DNA of 64,000 nt from Limonium bicolor. Taxonomy: Eukaryota > Streptophyta > Magnoliopsida > Caryophyllales > Plumbaginaceae. The notes beneath the pieces are model-generated. The model had not been told where the DNA came from. It ran no database searches and was given only the letters and a program-made list of their open reading frames with translations. Every line of letters starts with the position of its first letter. Position 1 is the first letter of the stretch. This document shows positions 46,515 to 58,839 of the stretch, in pieces. Position numbers and translations under genes: made by a program. The DNA lies in NCBI GenBank assembly GCA_023374045.1, contig CM041779.1, forward strand, positions 272,851,758-272,915,757, in the 5' to 3' direction.

Positions 46515-48637
46515 ATGGCTTCTTCCAGCAGAAACCAACGTGCACATGAATCAGTTGCTTTTAGAAATGAGACTAATTCTGATGCTCAAGCTCAAGAGAT
46601 TGGATTAGAAACATTATCATCCACGTTAGCCCCTCCTAAATTGACTAAATCGACTGTGGGAAAGAAACGGAAGGTAATCAAACCTAGATCTAATGTTTGA
46701 AGTAATTTCATTAAGGTTGTTGATGAAAATGGTGAAGAAAAGGCTCAGTGCATTCATTGTCAGAGGTTTCTTGCAGCTGAGTCTAAATCTAGTGGCACTA
46801 GTTCTTTGTGGGCCTATTCAAATTCTTGTGCTAAATGCCATAAGTCGAACTCAAGTCAATCTGAATTACTTTTGAATGTTGATGGTGCAATAGCTAACTG
46901 GATATATGATGAAGCTGGGATAAGAAAGGCAATGGTTGAGATGATTGTTATTGATGAGCTTCCATTTAAGTTTGTAGAGAAAGAAGCTTTTAGGAAGTTA
47001 TGCTTTATTACGTGCCCTAGATTTAGAATGTCGTCTAGATGGACAATTGCTAGAGACATCTTTAGGTAGTTTGAGGAGGATAAAATTGCCTTGAAAGAGT
47101 TCCTAAAGATGAATGAGCAAAGAATTTGCATCACCGCGGATACATGAACCTCGGTGTAAAATCTGAGTTACATGTCATTGACTGCTCATTATGTGGACAG
47201 GGATTGGATTTTACATAAAAAGATACTAAATTCTGTCCTATAACCAGCCATAAAGGAGACAATATCAGAAAGAGTGTTGAGGCTTGTCTTAGGTTGTGGG
47301 GTATAGATAAAATATTTACAGTTACAGTAGACAATGCTAGTGCGAATGATGTTGCTGTTGAGTATTTAAAGAAAAAAATCAAGAGTTGGGGATCTGGTGT
47401 TGCAGATTGCAAAAAAATCCACATGCGATGTATTGCTCATATTCTAAATCTGATTGTTGTTAATGGTCTGAAGCATCAAAAGGCTGACAATGCTATCAAA
47501 AAGTCAGATTTGTAGTGACATATGTGAAGAAGTCTCTACAACGGTTTGCTAAGTTTAAGGCTTGCATTGAAAGAGCAAAAATTGAGAGTAAGGTTTTGTT
47601 GAGACTAGATGTTAGTACTAGGTGGAATTCCACTTATTTGATGTTAGCTTCTACTGTAAAGTTTGAGAGAGCCTTTGACATTTATCCAGTAGATGATGAG
47701 AAATTAGGCAATGAGATGTTGGATAATACTTATGGTTTTCTTGAGAGTGAAGATTAGAATGTTGCTAGAAAGATGATCTTAATTCTTGAAAAGTTTTATG
47801 AGCTAACAAAGAAAGTCTCTGGTTCTATATGTTACCTCTAACTTCTTCTTCAATGAGATCATTCAAGTAGCTGATTGGATAGAAGAGTGGTCTAGAAATG
47901 ATGAGAAGTTGTTTCAATCCATGGTTACAAAGATGAAGGAGAAATATGAGAAGTACTGGGGTGATCTTCAGAGGATGAATATGCTGATTTACGTTGCTTG
48001 CATCCTTAACCCACGACACAAGCTCAAGTATGTTGAATTTGTTATTAGAGATATGCACCAATCTGATCCTGAGAGGGGGAACCAATTATGCAACCACGTG
48101 AACTGTGCTTTGAATGAGATGTTTAAGTGGTATGAAGACAATGCTAAGCATGCTCATTCAAGTGGTGGAAATGAGGCTTCTTCATCACTACCTATCTCTA
48201 CTTTTTCATCATTAGCTGCCCTAACTTCTTCAAATCCCTAACCAGAAGTGATAGATTCAATGTCTGGGAGGGAAAAAAAGTTTTATTCAATGATAGAAGG
48301 TGATGAATCCTTGTTGGACTTGGAGAGATACTTGAAAGAAGAGCCAAAGAAGGGTAAGTTTGATGTTTTGAAGTGGTGGAAGTTGAACCAGGAGCGCTTT
48401 CCTGTCCTTAATGAGTTGGCTCGTGACGTTTTAGCTGTTCCCGTTTCCACCGTTGCTTTAGAGTATGCATTTAGTACTGGGGGAAGAGTTTTAGATGACT
48501 TTAGGAGCTCATTAACTCTTTCCATGGTGGAATCACTTATCTGCTCTCAAAACTGGCTAAGAAAGAAAATATCATCAATTGATATTGAGAAAGATGAAGA
48601 GGATGTTCAAGAATTTGAAAATGGTATTTATAACTAA
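46515..48637 (+). pseudogene. hAT1 transposase relic (BED zinc finger, DAYSLEEPER/RICESLEEPER type)
   Basis: hAT transposases cut and paste the element through its terminal repeats. Visible in order: an N-terminal low-complexity part; a BED-type zinc finger (CIHCQRF, then CAKC, with the expected His replaced by Tyr in WAYSNSC) near 46760-46840; the core with ICITADT near 47125, FTVTVDNASAND near 47310 and MRCIAHILNLIV near 47425; LDVSTRWNSTYLML near 47600; a DUF4413-like part (YWGDLQRMNMLIYVA) near 47950; and the C-terminal dimerisation region (WWKLNQERFPVLNELARDVL, then EYAFSTGGRVLD) near 48370-48490. Stops include 46698-46700, 47067-47069, two near 47144-47155, 47755-47757 and 48239-48241, plus frameshifts near 47236, 47510 and 47830. 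Long dead. Confidence 0.88.
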
Positions 48638-50290
48638 TTTTAATCTATTCAATTTCAATAATACTAAAGTATGTTTCTTTAACCAAACATGTTATTTTCC
48701 TTCCCTTATCAGAAATGGCTAAACATTCGATGGGCACAACAGTTTTGGGACCTAATGATGGCTCTTCTTAGGTAATTAGTACTTATTATAATACTTGGAT
48801 CATCAAGCTTTTATGAGTGCATATCATATATTGGTGATTGTATTTTTGTTCTCGTTATTCTCTTCTCTTTCTTTTGCTTCTAATTACCTTGTTTATAACC
48901 TCTACTTTTGCTTCTTCTAGTGGTAGTAATTATAACTCTTAACTTCCACTTTTGCTTGTAGGAACTTTACTGTCAATTTCTAGTTCAGATTAATCATCAT
49001 TCAAATTCAGATTTGGAATCTTAGCTTGCACATTTGACTGCTCATATTTGAAAGGTTGTCAGGTCAGTGCTAATTATTTTTTTGTCATGCTAGGATTGCA
49101 GAACCTTATAATAATAGTGCTAGTTTAATTTTTCTTTGAGCATCTTCTAGGAGCCAAGAAAGGGTACTTTGTCTGGTAGATGGCTCAGTTGAGTGCAACA
49201 AAGATAATGTGCTAATTTTCTAGTGACACACTTTGTAAACCAATTAGTTTTCTGTTCTGATTTGAAAAATCTGGTGTGAATTTGTATGTGGCTTGTGTCT
49301 CTGTCTCTGTTAGTGTCTCTGTAGTGGATTGGTATGTTTGCCTGTACTGACCCATGGTGGTTTACACCATCCATGTGAACCAGCCACTGGTTATCATGCT
49401 ACCATGTAGCCCATCGATCAATAAAAAATTTCTTATCTTTCTTGCTGGTTTTTACCTTTTTGAAAGTAAGTTCATTGGAAACAATCGAGTTTAGTAGATG
49501 ATTATATTTAACATCCTCCCGTCCAATTATCTTTCAGGTTGATATTGCATTGTAGCGACCAACCAGCTTCATACTGTCCAAAGGAGTGAGACGATGCTGT
49601 TAATGATGATTGGCAGGATTATTATGTTTATTCTAAATATGATTGTTGTGTGTCTTTGAAATATTCTGCTTATATTGTGTCTAGAGCGGCTGTTTTTTGT
49701 TACAGAGGTCAGCTGTGAAGATTGAAATCTGCGTTGTTTCTATTGGTGTGTGATGCCAATATAGATGTCTAAATATGGTGTTGAAGATTTCTGTTTTGAT
49801 GAATGATGGCATAGTTCTGGACAAAAAGTGTTGCTCAGCATATGCTCATAGTTTTCTATCTGATAATACTATGTATTATGTATGACAACCATGACTCGTG
49901 TGTGGCTGTGCCATGTGGTTGGCATAAAAAAGAATGGAATGGATGGGTGTGTTATTTTAGTTTGATGCATCTGCTCATGGTTTCGTTCGTTTGCTCATTT
50001 ATGTTATAAAATACGGTTATTTCGGTTATGATAGAAATTACGGTTATTTCGGTTATGTTTAAAAGTTTGGTTACTTCGGTTATGTTCAAAAGTTTGGTTA
50101 TTTGGGTTAATTTAAAAAGTTCGATTACGGGGCGGTTAACGGATATCAGTATAGTTTATAAAATGGTTATCGGTTAAAATGGATATTACGACTAATTTCG
50201 GTTAAAACAGTTATAACCGAAATAACCGAACACCGTATTTTTTTTTCCAAACTTCAGTTAACGGATATCCGTTCTATCCATTTGCACACG
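48638..50290 (+). other. hAT1 3' region and right subterminal repeats
   Basis: AT-rich, intron- or UTR-like sequence after the transposase. 50005-50230 carries repeated CGGTTATTTCGGTTATG and AACCGAAATAACCGAA units, typical hAT subterminal repeats, ending with the right terminal repeat at 50261-50290. Confidence 0.55.
50261..50290 (-). repeat. Right terminal inverted repeat of hAT1
   Basis: Inverted, it reads CGTGTGCAAATGG, then ATAGAACGGATATCCGT, matching the left end with a short gap. It is followed by CATACATA, an imperfect copy of the left flank. Confidence 0.6.
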
Positions 50291-50298
50291 CATACATA

Positions 50299-53200
50299 AA
50301 ACAATAATAATACACTATGAAACAGTAATGATTTTTATCAGTTCCAAAGTTTGTAATCGAATTCACCATTTATTACTTAATGAATCATAATACCAATTTT
50401 AATGAATCATAATACAAAATTAATGAATTATATTATCATTTTAGTGTATCATCATATATATGTAAAAATATTTTTTTAAAAGTTGTCAAAACATATCCAT
50501 GACTGGTCTTGTTTTGAAGAGCTTGAATTTAGGTGAACAATGATATAATTATATTATTTTGGACTTATATATTAAAAGTTATAACCATTTAAAGTTAATA
50601 TAGTAAAAAAGAAGCCCAGTCAGCAAAACAGTCCAGTCAGCAGCTGACTGGGACTGCCACAAAAAAAATCTCACAACACTCCGTTCCGTGTCCCATTTCC
50701 TCTTTGCATTTTTCTAAATTACAAAACTACCCCAAATGTAGCTATCAATAGCTACAGGCGGCTGAAGCTAAGAAATTGCGTTTTGTGAAACCCCACATAC
50801 TCTTTATAGTCTTCAAATACCTGAAGAACCATCAATTATACAGAGTAAACACTAGTATAGCACATATGGGCATTTAGTAAATCTTCGCTTATAAGATTGC
50901 CATGAAATTTCTTAAATCATAACCTCTTCGGTGTGTAATACAGCTACATTGAAGTTATGTTCTATTCTCTATTTTTCTGACATTTGGGATTGGTATCCAA
51001 CTTCAAGTTCTCTAGTGAAATTAAAGGACAAAAGATAACCAACACAACTAATACATCCATATTTTGTTAAATAATCAATGCTAACAATATTAAAAGATAA
51101 CTACTTTTTTAAAGCGTAGTCACATAATAAAATAACACAAAGAGATCAAAGTATCTTAGATAAGAAGAAACTCATAAGTTTGTCCACTCCATGTAATTGT
51201 AAGAACTTTCTATAAATATGTATATTTGGGATGGGTCCATGTCTGTTCAATTTAGGAGATGTTTAAACATTCTTATAAATGGATGAACTTTTGCATACTC
51301 ATTTGGAGCTATGTCATTGCCCAAGAATTTCATACTCATACATGACATGACCCACATGACTTTACGAAAGGTCACTAGAGTAAGCATTGTTCTATATATA
51401 TACATATGATAGCTTTTTCTAATTTTCGTTTGCTTTAGAAGATGCTTAAGCGGTCTCGTAAATGGTTGGAATTTTACATAATCATATCATTGTTAAATTG
51501 TTATATACTACTTTTTTATATTTCTAGGTAGATGGATCCATGGATGCTTCTTTATATTTCAATTAGATCTAGCTTAACACCAACATAAAAAAATCAATTA
51601 CAACCCAAAAAACCTAGCCCAACTACACTGAAAGAATGAGCAAAAACAATGCAATTTTTCACTCAAACATTTTGACGAACATCTCAGGTGCACACATGAT
51701 ATACTATACTAATTCAATAGCACATTTATACACTATTTCTACAGTTCAATTTCAATTGAACTTCCCCACACAACATAATGGACTAATAGTTTCAATATTA
51801 GAACAACAAATTCTATGCAATCTAACAAAATAAAAATTGGGATACTTACTTGTTTTCAAGGTTTGTTGGAAGAGTGAGGAGCTGATGTCTGCTTTGCCGC
51901 AACTGCCAAACGACGACGAGTGTACGTGGTAGTGCAACAGCGGTCGAAAATGACGGGGCGGCTCAAGGCAGTGATGGCCCTGATGGGCATGGTCATGCAA
52001 ATATTGCATGTGAAATTGCTCGGCAGAGTAGGGATCGCAAGAGAGCAGTGTTGCAGAGGGGTTTCGAATTTGTATATTTAACAATGTATATCGGCGGTTC
52101 TAGTTACAACCGTCAAAATAGAAAGCACCTATCTTGGTGGTTTGTACTAACAATCATGGAAATAGATACCCAAAAATTATAAAACAGTCTATTTCAGCAG
52201 CTATTACCAAGATAAGGGTAGCTAGTGTCTCATTTCTAATCAAATAAAAGTTTAATCTTGGTGTTTTACTACATCATAAAGAGTAGTTCTACATAAGCCA
52301 AGGTTCCTACAATTAAGGGAAATACAAATTTCATTAAACACATACAATAAAGTGAACGTAGACTATAGTTCACAACATAAGCCCCATGACCAAACAATGA
52401 GAATTCGCATTCACTATCCATTTCCAAAGGCCCATGAAGTTTAAAAGGATTGAAGGCCACTATCAATTTTCAAAGTACCATGGTCATCACAAAGAGAGGA
52501 ATCATTTCTCTATCTTCCAAGATAATCCATTCTACCTTACTCTGGACTTTAAATAACTTGCCCAATTCTGTATAGAAATATAGGAGCATGCTAATGTTTA
52601 TTAAAGTACGGCACATGAAGTTTTTTTGGGTTTCACTAGTAAATGTAGTGGGTTATGTCAGCAGCAGAGTTCACAGTTAATTCATATCATTTTCTGTATA
52701 AATATTGCAAAGCATCGAAGGGTCCAAAGGAAGCTATCCTGCTTGCATGTGTTGTCTGTGTAAAAATACATAGCGGTAACACTTTTCATTCACGAGATGA
52801 TGATTATTGCTTCTCAGCTCTTCTTTTTCTTTTCCTCTGTAAGGGTCACATGAACAAAAGGAACCAAACTCTCGAAGATAGGAGAAGAAGTTAAAGCAAA
52901 AGAAGTTAGCATTCTTAAACAAAGCGGCTTTTAGACACGTACATATTTGATTAAATATTCTCTATAGTATAATATTGATTAAAGTTTAAATTAATTAAAA
53001 TTTGTTAAGATAATATTATTTTATAGTAAATTATTGTAATCTTCCTAGTACGATATAGTAGGAGTTTTTTAATCATTATTAATAGTTTTATTTGTCTTTA
53101 TAATTTTAATATAATATGTTTTAACATTGTCGTATTTCAATCCAAACGAGTATTATATTCTCCTATACATATGTAATATACAAAATAAATACAATTATGA

Positions 53201-53778
53201 ATATATCCAAATTATAGACGACGTTATAAAATATTGTTACTAATCATTACAAGCATCAATGTGATGCATCCGACAAAGCACTTAGTGCATGAAAGTAATG
53301 AAAAATATCCAGTCAATTACACTTGACCATAATCATAAGCATCGAGTCTTAGAAACCTTTTGATGAGAACACAGATTAAACCAAAACAAAAAATCGGCTA
53401 AAAAACTGAGGGCTAGTTCGTTCAAATTTAGTAAGTAAAAACGCGTTTTTTTTGTTAAAGAGAGTTTTGTAACTGACTCCAAATCGTTATATTGGTTAGA
53501 TTAATTATAAATATTTCTTTATTAAAGATAGTACTAAATATTTATATAATTAAATTTGAGATTGTAATAATAAAATTATTGTTACAAAATAATCGTTATA
53601 AATTATTTGAGTTTTCGTTACACCATCTCTAGTAAGCGTCTTTATCGTTATAAAAAATTAGTTTAGTAATCATTTTAATTTTTGATAACGATAGATAAAA
53701 ACCTTAATTTTAATAGATTGTGACTTTTAATGTTAACAGGAATCTATTAGAAAACTATGGTTATTTTTAGTAATGATC
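50299..53778. other. AT-rich intergenic sequence, no gene recognised
   Basis: Mostly very AT-rich. A frame of 110 codons at 51752-52084 (minus) and several shorter ones have no recognisable motif. Around 52080-52230 there is a CGGCGGTTCT...ACCGTC segment that may be a DNA-transposon fragment. No tRNA, rRNA or clear promoter seen. Confidence 0.5.
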
Positions 53779-53781
53779 TAA

Positions 53782-54182
53782 GGCCCCGTTCGTTTGCTGC
53801 AGTTAAAACCATTAATGTCACATTAATCTGCACAATTTGTGACCCACATTAACCTATGTTTTTTGGGTTAGTCGTTCGTTCGTGAACTGCTCTTTTCAAA
53901 CTGGGTAAAATCCAATAGACGGAATTGCCCCCAGTCAAAGCCCCTTCAATGTGCACGAGCAGTCAGGAAAAGAGGTAGGTATGAAAAAGTAGAAACTGAG
54001 GACAAATTGTAATAGATGCCGTACAAAGCACACTATTTCCAAACGCAGGATTTCCTACTTTTATCAAAAAGTTAGGCAATTCACGATTTGTGCTAGCGAA
54101 TCGTGGTACAGCCTCCATCAGTATCTATGATTAGCAGATTAATGTGGAAAATTGTAGATTAATGGAAGAAAAGAACGGGGCC
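53782..54182. mobile_element. Tourist-like MITE (PIF/Harbinger type), 401 bp
   Basis: The ends GGCCCCGTTCGTTTG and, inverted, GGCCCCGTTCTTTTC form terminal repeats matching over the first 10 bases. They are flanked by TAA at 53779-53781 and 54183-54185, the 3-bp TWA duplication of PIF/Harbinger elements. The inner sides share ATTAATGT/ACATTAAT words in inverted orientation. No coding capacity. Confidence 0.82.
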
Positions 54183-54183
54183 T

Positions 54184-54513
54184 AAGAGCAGGATTATCAA
54201 GAACTCAAAAATGTGTTCTTAACATTATCTCTCATATTTCTCTTTCTTCCACCTCATCTTAAGAACCACATCTAATTTTTAACATTATCAGAGAACTCAC
54301 ATATTAGTTTTAGTTGTTTCTCTTTCATATATGTGGAGCATTATGATTGGAATAATAATCATTGAGGGGCCCATATTTGGGTTCTTAAAAGTTCTTATGG
54401 AAGAACCCTCTCCCTTGGATTCTTAATCTCTCCCATTTTTTTATTTACACCTCATATTTTTTACTTTATTTTGTAACTAAGAACCCTTAAAAAACCACCA
54501 TAATATGCTCTTT
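54184..54513. mobile_element. Possible second MITE
   Basis: The left AAGAGCAGGATTAT and the right ATAATATGCTCTT form a loose inverted repeat, and AAGAAC/GTTCTT words recur inside in both orientations. A target duplication is not clear. Confidence 0.35.
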
Positions 54514-54656
54514 GATTGCCCATTTATAGATGGACATATATCCTTACATATTTACGAGTTACACAAAATCTAAGTCATTGGAGCTGAATGTAAATTATTT
54601 CACTAGTGTCAGTTTTTTTTTTTAAGAAACACTAGTGTCGTTGGTGGCCACGAATC

Positions 54657-54870
54657 CGGTTCCACCGGTTCCGGTTTCGGTTCCGGAAAATGTGTATTCG
54701 GATTTGGAACCGGTTCCAGGCGGTTCCGGGCGGTTCCGGTTCCGGACTCTATATTCGCTTCGGATTCGCTCAAATCAACGGTTCCGACCGGTTCCATAGC
54801 GGTTCCGGTTCCGGTTCCGACCGGTTCCGGGGCGGTTCCGACCGGTTCCGGAAAGATTCGATCGGCTCTA
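54657..54870. repeat. hAT2 left subterminal GGTTCCGG repeats
   Basis: Many overlapping copies of CCGGTTCCGG and GGCGGTTCCG. Such clustered subterminal words are binding sites for the BED finger in hAT elements; that role is inferred here. The same words fill 57857-58120. Confidence 0.75.
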
Positions 54871-55223
54871 GTTTTCTTTTTTTAACTCCGATTTTAGATC
54901 CGTTTGCGCGCACACGTTGCTCTTTTGTCCACTTTACTCCTAGCTAGGTTATTCCTCAAGTTTATAATCTTAAATGTGTAAGAACCAAATACTTAAATTT
55001 TTGTATTGAATTTGCAAAAATTAAGAGCAAAGCGGATTTTATTATATGATTCACTGCCTCGTTAAAACCTTATTAGGTAAAAACCTATTGGGAAAACCCT
55101 AATAAGGAAAAGAGTACAGCTACTAATAGGTTACATGATTTCAATTTGGAAGTCTTAAAAGATTACATGGAAAGAAGAAAGTAATAAATACATTCTAAAA
55201 GATTACAATACAAAATAGAAGTC

Positions 55224-57604
55224 CTAAGTGGTGTTGTCCCCATTCATCTCGTACCAATCATCATGTTGCCCCTCGTATTGCAATGCGTGTGCTTGGCATC
55301 TCAGCTCGGCTAAGTCCCAATCATACTTCTCAACACAAACCTTGATTGAGTCCGGTGCAAGGCTTGATCTCTTTTCATCCAACACTCGTTTGCCCGCACT
55401 AAACGCCGACTCTGAAGCAACGGTTGATGCTGGAATTGCTAGTATATCTCGAGCTATCTTTGCAAGGATGGGGAACTTGCCTTCATGTGCTTGCCACCAC
55501 TTAAGAACATCTATATCACCATCATCATCATCAAAACTAAAAGTGAAGTTAATGTAATCATCATAAGTACAAAATCCCGAACCCGATTGAACTGATCTTG
55601 GTCTTTTCAAAATACTAGAAATCAAAGTACTTCTTTTGCTACCGGCGCGTGGTGGTTTAGAAGAGGAACCTCTACCACTAGCAGAAGAAAGCTCATTCGG
55701 ACGGTACTTTGAAGTGTACTCATCATGTAGCTTTTTCAAGGCTACATTAACTTTTTCTACATATTGTTGAACATAACCATCATTGGGTGGACCTCCTGGA
55801 ACAATACTATAATAATAATCAAGCAATTTTGTTAGACCATCCAATTTTATTTGAGGATCAAGAACAGTTGCCATACAATAAATCAAAGGAAATTCATTGA
55901 AATAGTTAAACCATTTAGACATCATATCATAAATAACACCACTAACCTCAGCAACATTCTTGTTCTCATGCAAGACATGGAAAATACTAATGCAATCATT
56001 TATGACAAGATGCACATTAGGTTCATAAACTAATGAAAACACCTTAGTTGCACTGTTAAACATTTTAAAACATTATGTATGGCATTAGCCTTTACCCAAA
56101 AGTCCGCACCCATTAATTCTTGATTTTGTTGAACAACCATAGTGTTATACAAACTAGTTAAAATGGATTGGTGTTTCTTAGTCTTAACTAACAATTCATA
56201 TGTGGAGTTCCATCTAGTGGGGGTGTCGGGAGCAAAATGACGAGGACGTAAACCGGATTCCTCACTTTTTTTTGTACTCATTTTTAACAAGACCCGATTT
56301 TCTAATTTTTCTCATGACATGCCTAAGTGGACTCTAGTGTGGAAGTCAAGTTAGATAAACCATCTTGTACACACAAATTCACAACATGAGCACAACATCG
56401 AACATGCAAGTAATCACCATCATGCAAGAGTATGAGATTCAAATTAGCTTTTAGATAATCTACACACTTAACATTGTTCGAAGCATTATCTAAAGAAATT
56501 GAAAATACCTTGTCTAACAAATTCCACTCAGATAATACTTCAATAATTTTCTCAGAAATATTAAAACCGGTATGTGCATCATCAAAAATATCAAAAGCAA
56601 TAATACGCTTCTGAAGCGTCCAAGAACTATCAATCCAATGAAGTGTAACACAAATAAATGCCTCATTAGTAGTAGATGTCCACATATCACTAGTTAATGA
56701 AACACGACCATCAAATGCTTTCATCATTTCCATAAGTTGGTTTCTAGTTTTACTATGTTGTGCAAAAGCTCTACGTTTAAGCGTATTCCTAGGCACTCTA
56801 CTATATTGTGGTTGTAATGTGGTGCAAACAAAGTTTTCTAAGTAAGGACTTTCACCAAAATTAAATGGTAACTGTTCAGCAATCATAAACCTAGCCATGC
56901 CATCTATCATTCTTTCTCTATCATAATGAAAAAAACCTGAACCGGGTTGTCGTTGGTTAAACCCGGTGAGCATAGTTTGACCACTCGTACCGCCCGCCAT
57001 TGCCGCAGTATCCTTGTAGATCTTGTGCGTCTTCATATGTTTTACAAAGGTTCCGGTTCCGGTGCCCAACGCCCATGCAAGTCCTTTGTGGCAAATATTG
57101 CAATGTTGCTTGTATGTCCTGGGCATCTGTGGATCTTCTTTCTTTGTGAAGTATGCCCACACCCAAGAAGCTTGTCTCGATTTTGTTGGAGCGGTGGTGT
57201 TGTCGGCATCATCATCTTCTTGATCATCATCTTGACCAAGATTGTGAGCATCGGATGGGGTAGACGATGTACCTTTAATTGTAAAAAAATTGATTTAGAC
57301 TATAATTAAGATAAGAATGTAATTAAAATTAAAGTTTGTATAAAATAAGTTGTAACTAATATTAAAACTTACCAAATGGTGGTGATATTCCCGGTTGTGT
57401 TGCCCCCATGTTTGTAGATCCGTGCTGAGAAATTGTATAGCTTCCACCTTGCGGGAGTGATGAAGGTGAATAATGTGGATGTTGTTGATGTTGATGATAC
57501 CCGAATTCCATCTCGTCGATTTGGTCTTGCTCATCAACTTGAAAATTTGGATCGATTCGGAGGTTGGAAGAAGGCATCACTTCCTTTCTGGATCTCCTCG
57601 GCAA
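55224..57604 (-). pseudogene. hAT2 transposase: BED zinc finger, catalytic core, dimerisation domain; three indels
   Basis: Exon 1 is 57604-57373 (MPRRSRKEV start, acidic and His/Gln-rich). The intron 57273-57372 (TTTG|GTAAGT ... TTAAAG|GTACA) joins in frame to exon 2 at 57272. A BED finger follows: SWVWAYFTKKED, then CNICHKG...HMKTH. The core shows SLTSDMWTSTTNEAF, ISLDNASNNVKCVDYL and VRCCAHVVNLCVQDGL. The C-terminus has WWQAHEGKFPILAKIARDIL and STVASESAFSAGKRVLD, the classic hAT dimerisation signature, ending at 55224. Single-base-type frameshifts occur near 56340, near 56270-56280 (A run) and near 56062 (A run). Two lie in homopolymers and could be assembly errors, so the gene may be intact in the plant. 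A TATA box lies about 160 bp upstream. Confidence 0.87.
57273..57372 (-). other. hAT2 transposase intron
   Basis: A 100-bp AT-rich intron with consensus GTAAGT donor and AAAG acceptor. Removal restores a Gly codon (G|GT) and continues the frame into the BED exon. Confidence 0.8.
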
Positions 57605-57765
57605 TTTGCTAGAATGTGGGAAATGGAAAATTGAGAGCTAATGTGGGAATTGAGACTTTAGTAGCTAGAATGCTTAATAACACTTAATTGCACAAGAAAA
57701 TACTAATAATAAGAGAGAGAGAAGAGTAGGATGAGTTGTGTGGTGAGAATGATGATAAAATGGTG

Positions 57766-57773
57766 TATTTATA
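57766..57773 (-). promoter_or_regulatory. TATA box of the hAT2 transposase
   Basis: The minus strand reads CCCTATAAATACACC, a consensus plant TATA box, about 160 bp upstream of the ATG at 57604 and just inside the subterminal repeats. Confidence 0.65.
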
Positions 57774-57856
57774 GGGGTTTTGGGGAATATAGCCGTTTGG
57801 CTTTGTTTGGAGCCGTTACACACATAAAAAAAAAAAAGAGCTGTTGGGAATCTGGG

Positions 57857-58120
57857 CGGTTCCGGTTCCGGTTCCGGTTCCCAACGGCTAGTTGACCAAC
57901 GGTAAATTTGACCGGTTCCGGGGCGGTTGGTGGTTCGGTTCCACGGTTCCGAATCCGACGTGAATCCAAGCGGTTCCAGGCGGTTCCGGGCGGTTCCGGT
58001 TCGGTCCCGAATCTCAAAACTTGTATTCGGATTAGATTCGCAAAGGGGCGGTTCCGGTTCCGAATCGGTTCCGGCCCGGTTCCGGCCGGTTCCGATTCCA
58101 ATCGGTTCGGGGTAGATTCG
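57857..58120. repeat. hAT2 right subterminal GGTTCCGG repeats
   Basis: The same CCGGTTCC / GGCGGTTCCG words as at the left end, in both orientations. Confidence 0.75.
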
Positions 58121-58145
58121 GATTCGGTGGCCACCATTACTGTCA

Positions 58146-58839
58146 GTTATTAGTTCTACGAGACTACGACATTATACAGTGATTTATATCATATGCAAAC
58201 TATAAACTAGTCATGTGGGCGACAACCAAAAAGCGCTTGAAGAGAAGAACTCCTACTCACGTGATGAAAAGCGATAAAGTCACTAGTCAGTCAGACTATA
58301 CCTTCGATATAATTATATATGGTATCCATAATAAAGTTAACTTAACTTTCAAAGATCGATGTAAGAGAAGTAGTTAGCCAAACGTTTATTTAGAGAACAT
58401 GAACAAATAAATAAATCCTCCCTTATTTTAAAACATAAGTATTAAAAATTGTGCATACTTATAACGGAATTAAAAGAAATAATATATCCAGAAAAATAAT
58501 ACCTATTATGATTATTTGTATTTATGTATATTAAATAAATAAATTTATAAATAATGTACAATATTCAATGTTTGTACATTTAAAAATAAAATTTTATAGA
58601 TTGAATGAGAAATAACTAACTTATAAACTAGTCTATAACCATTACATTCAATTTTGATACAGCTGCAACATTTATTGTTTTCATTCCCTTACTTTACTAG
58701 CTTGCTTGCTTCAGTCATACGCCAAAACACAAGAGCACATACACCCATGTAAAACATGCAGGGCACGTATATATCAGAACATTAATATTTCATGTAACTT
58801 AATATATTTTATTTAATTGTTAAGTTTTAGTGATTTTTT
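58146..58839. other. AT-rich spacer
   Basis: AT-rich sequence between hAT2 and the LINE remnant; no gene, repeat array or RNA recognised. Confidence 0.5.

Larger units (their letters stand above)
1255..50290 (+). mobile_element. hAT1: old hAT DNA transposon carrying three nested LTR retrotransposons
   Basis: The left end (1255-1292) and the inverted right end (50261-50290) share GTGTG.AAA.GG followed by TAGAACGGATATCCG. Subterminal CGGTTAT/AACCGAAATAACC repeats follow, as is usual in plant hAT elements. The flanks CATACAAC (1247-1254) and CATACATA (50291-50298) agree at 6 of 8 positions, which fits an aged 8-bp hAT target duplication. The transposase relic (46515-48637, +) lies between the ends. 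Removing R1, R2, R3 and one TSD copy of each leaves about 7.3 kb, much of it a long 5' leader or intron. The right terminus seems to lack the first few bases of the left one, so the exact end is uncertain. Confidence 0.68.
54641..58137 (-). mobile_element. hAT2: 3.5-kb hAT transposon with nearly complete transposase
   Basis: The left end TTGGTGGCCACGAATCCG and the inverted right end ATGGTGGCCACCGAATCCG are terminal repeats. The flanks TAGTGTCG (54633-54640) and TACTGTCA (58138-58145) agree at 6 of 8 bases. Both ends carry dense GGTTCCGG subterminal repeats (54657-54870 and 57857-58120), far more GC-rich than the surroundings. The transposase gene is on the minus strand between them. Confidence 0.85.

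Noticed and set aside
51752..52084. 110-codon minus-strand frame rich in His and Ser
   Set aside because: No family resemblance; it overlaps a segment that looks like a DNA-transposon fragment.
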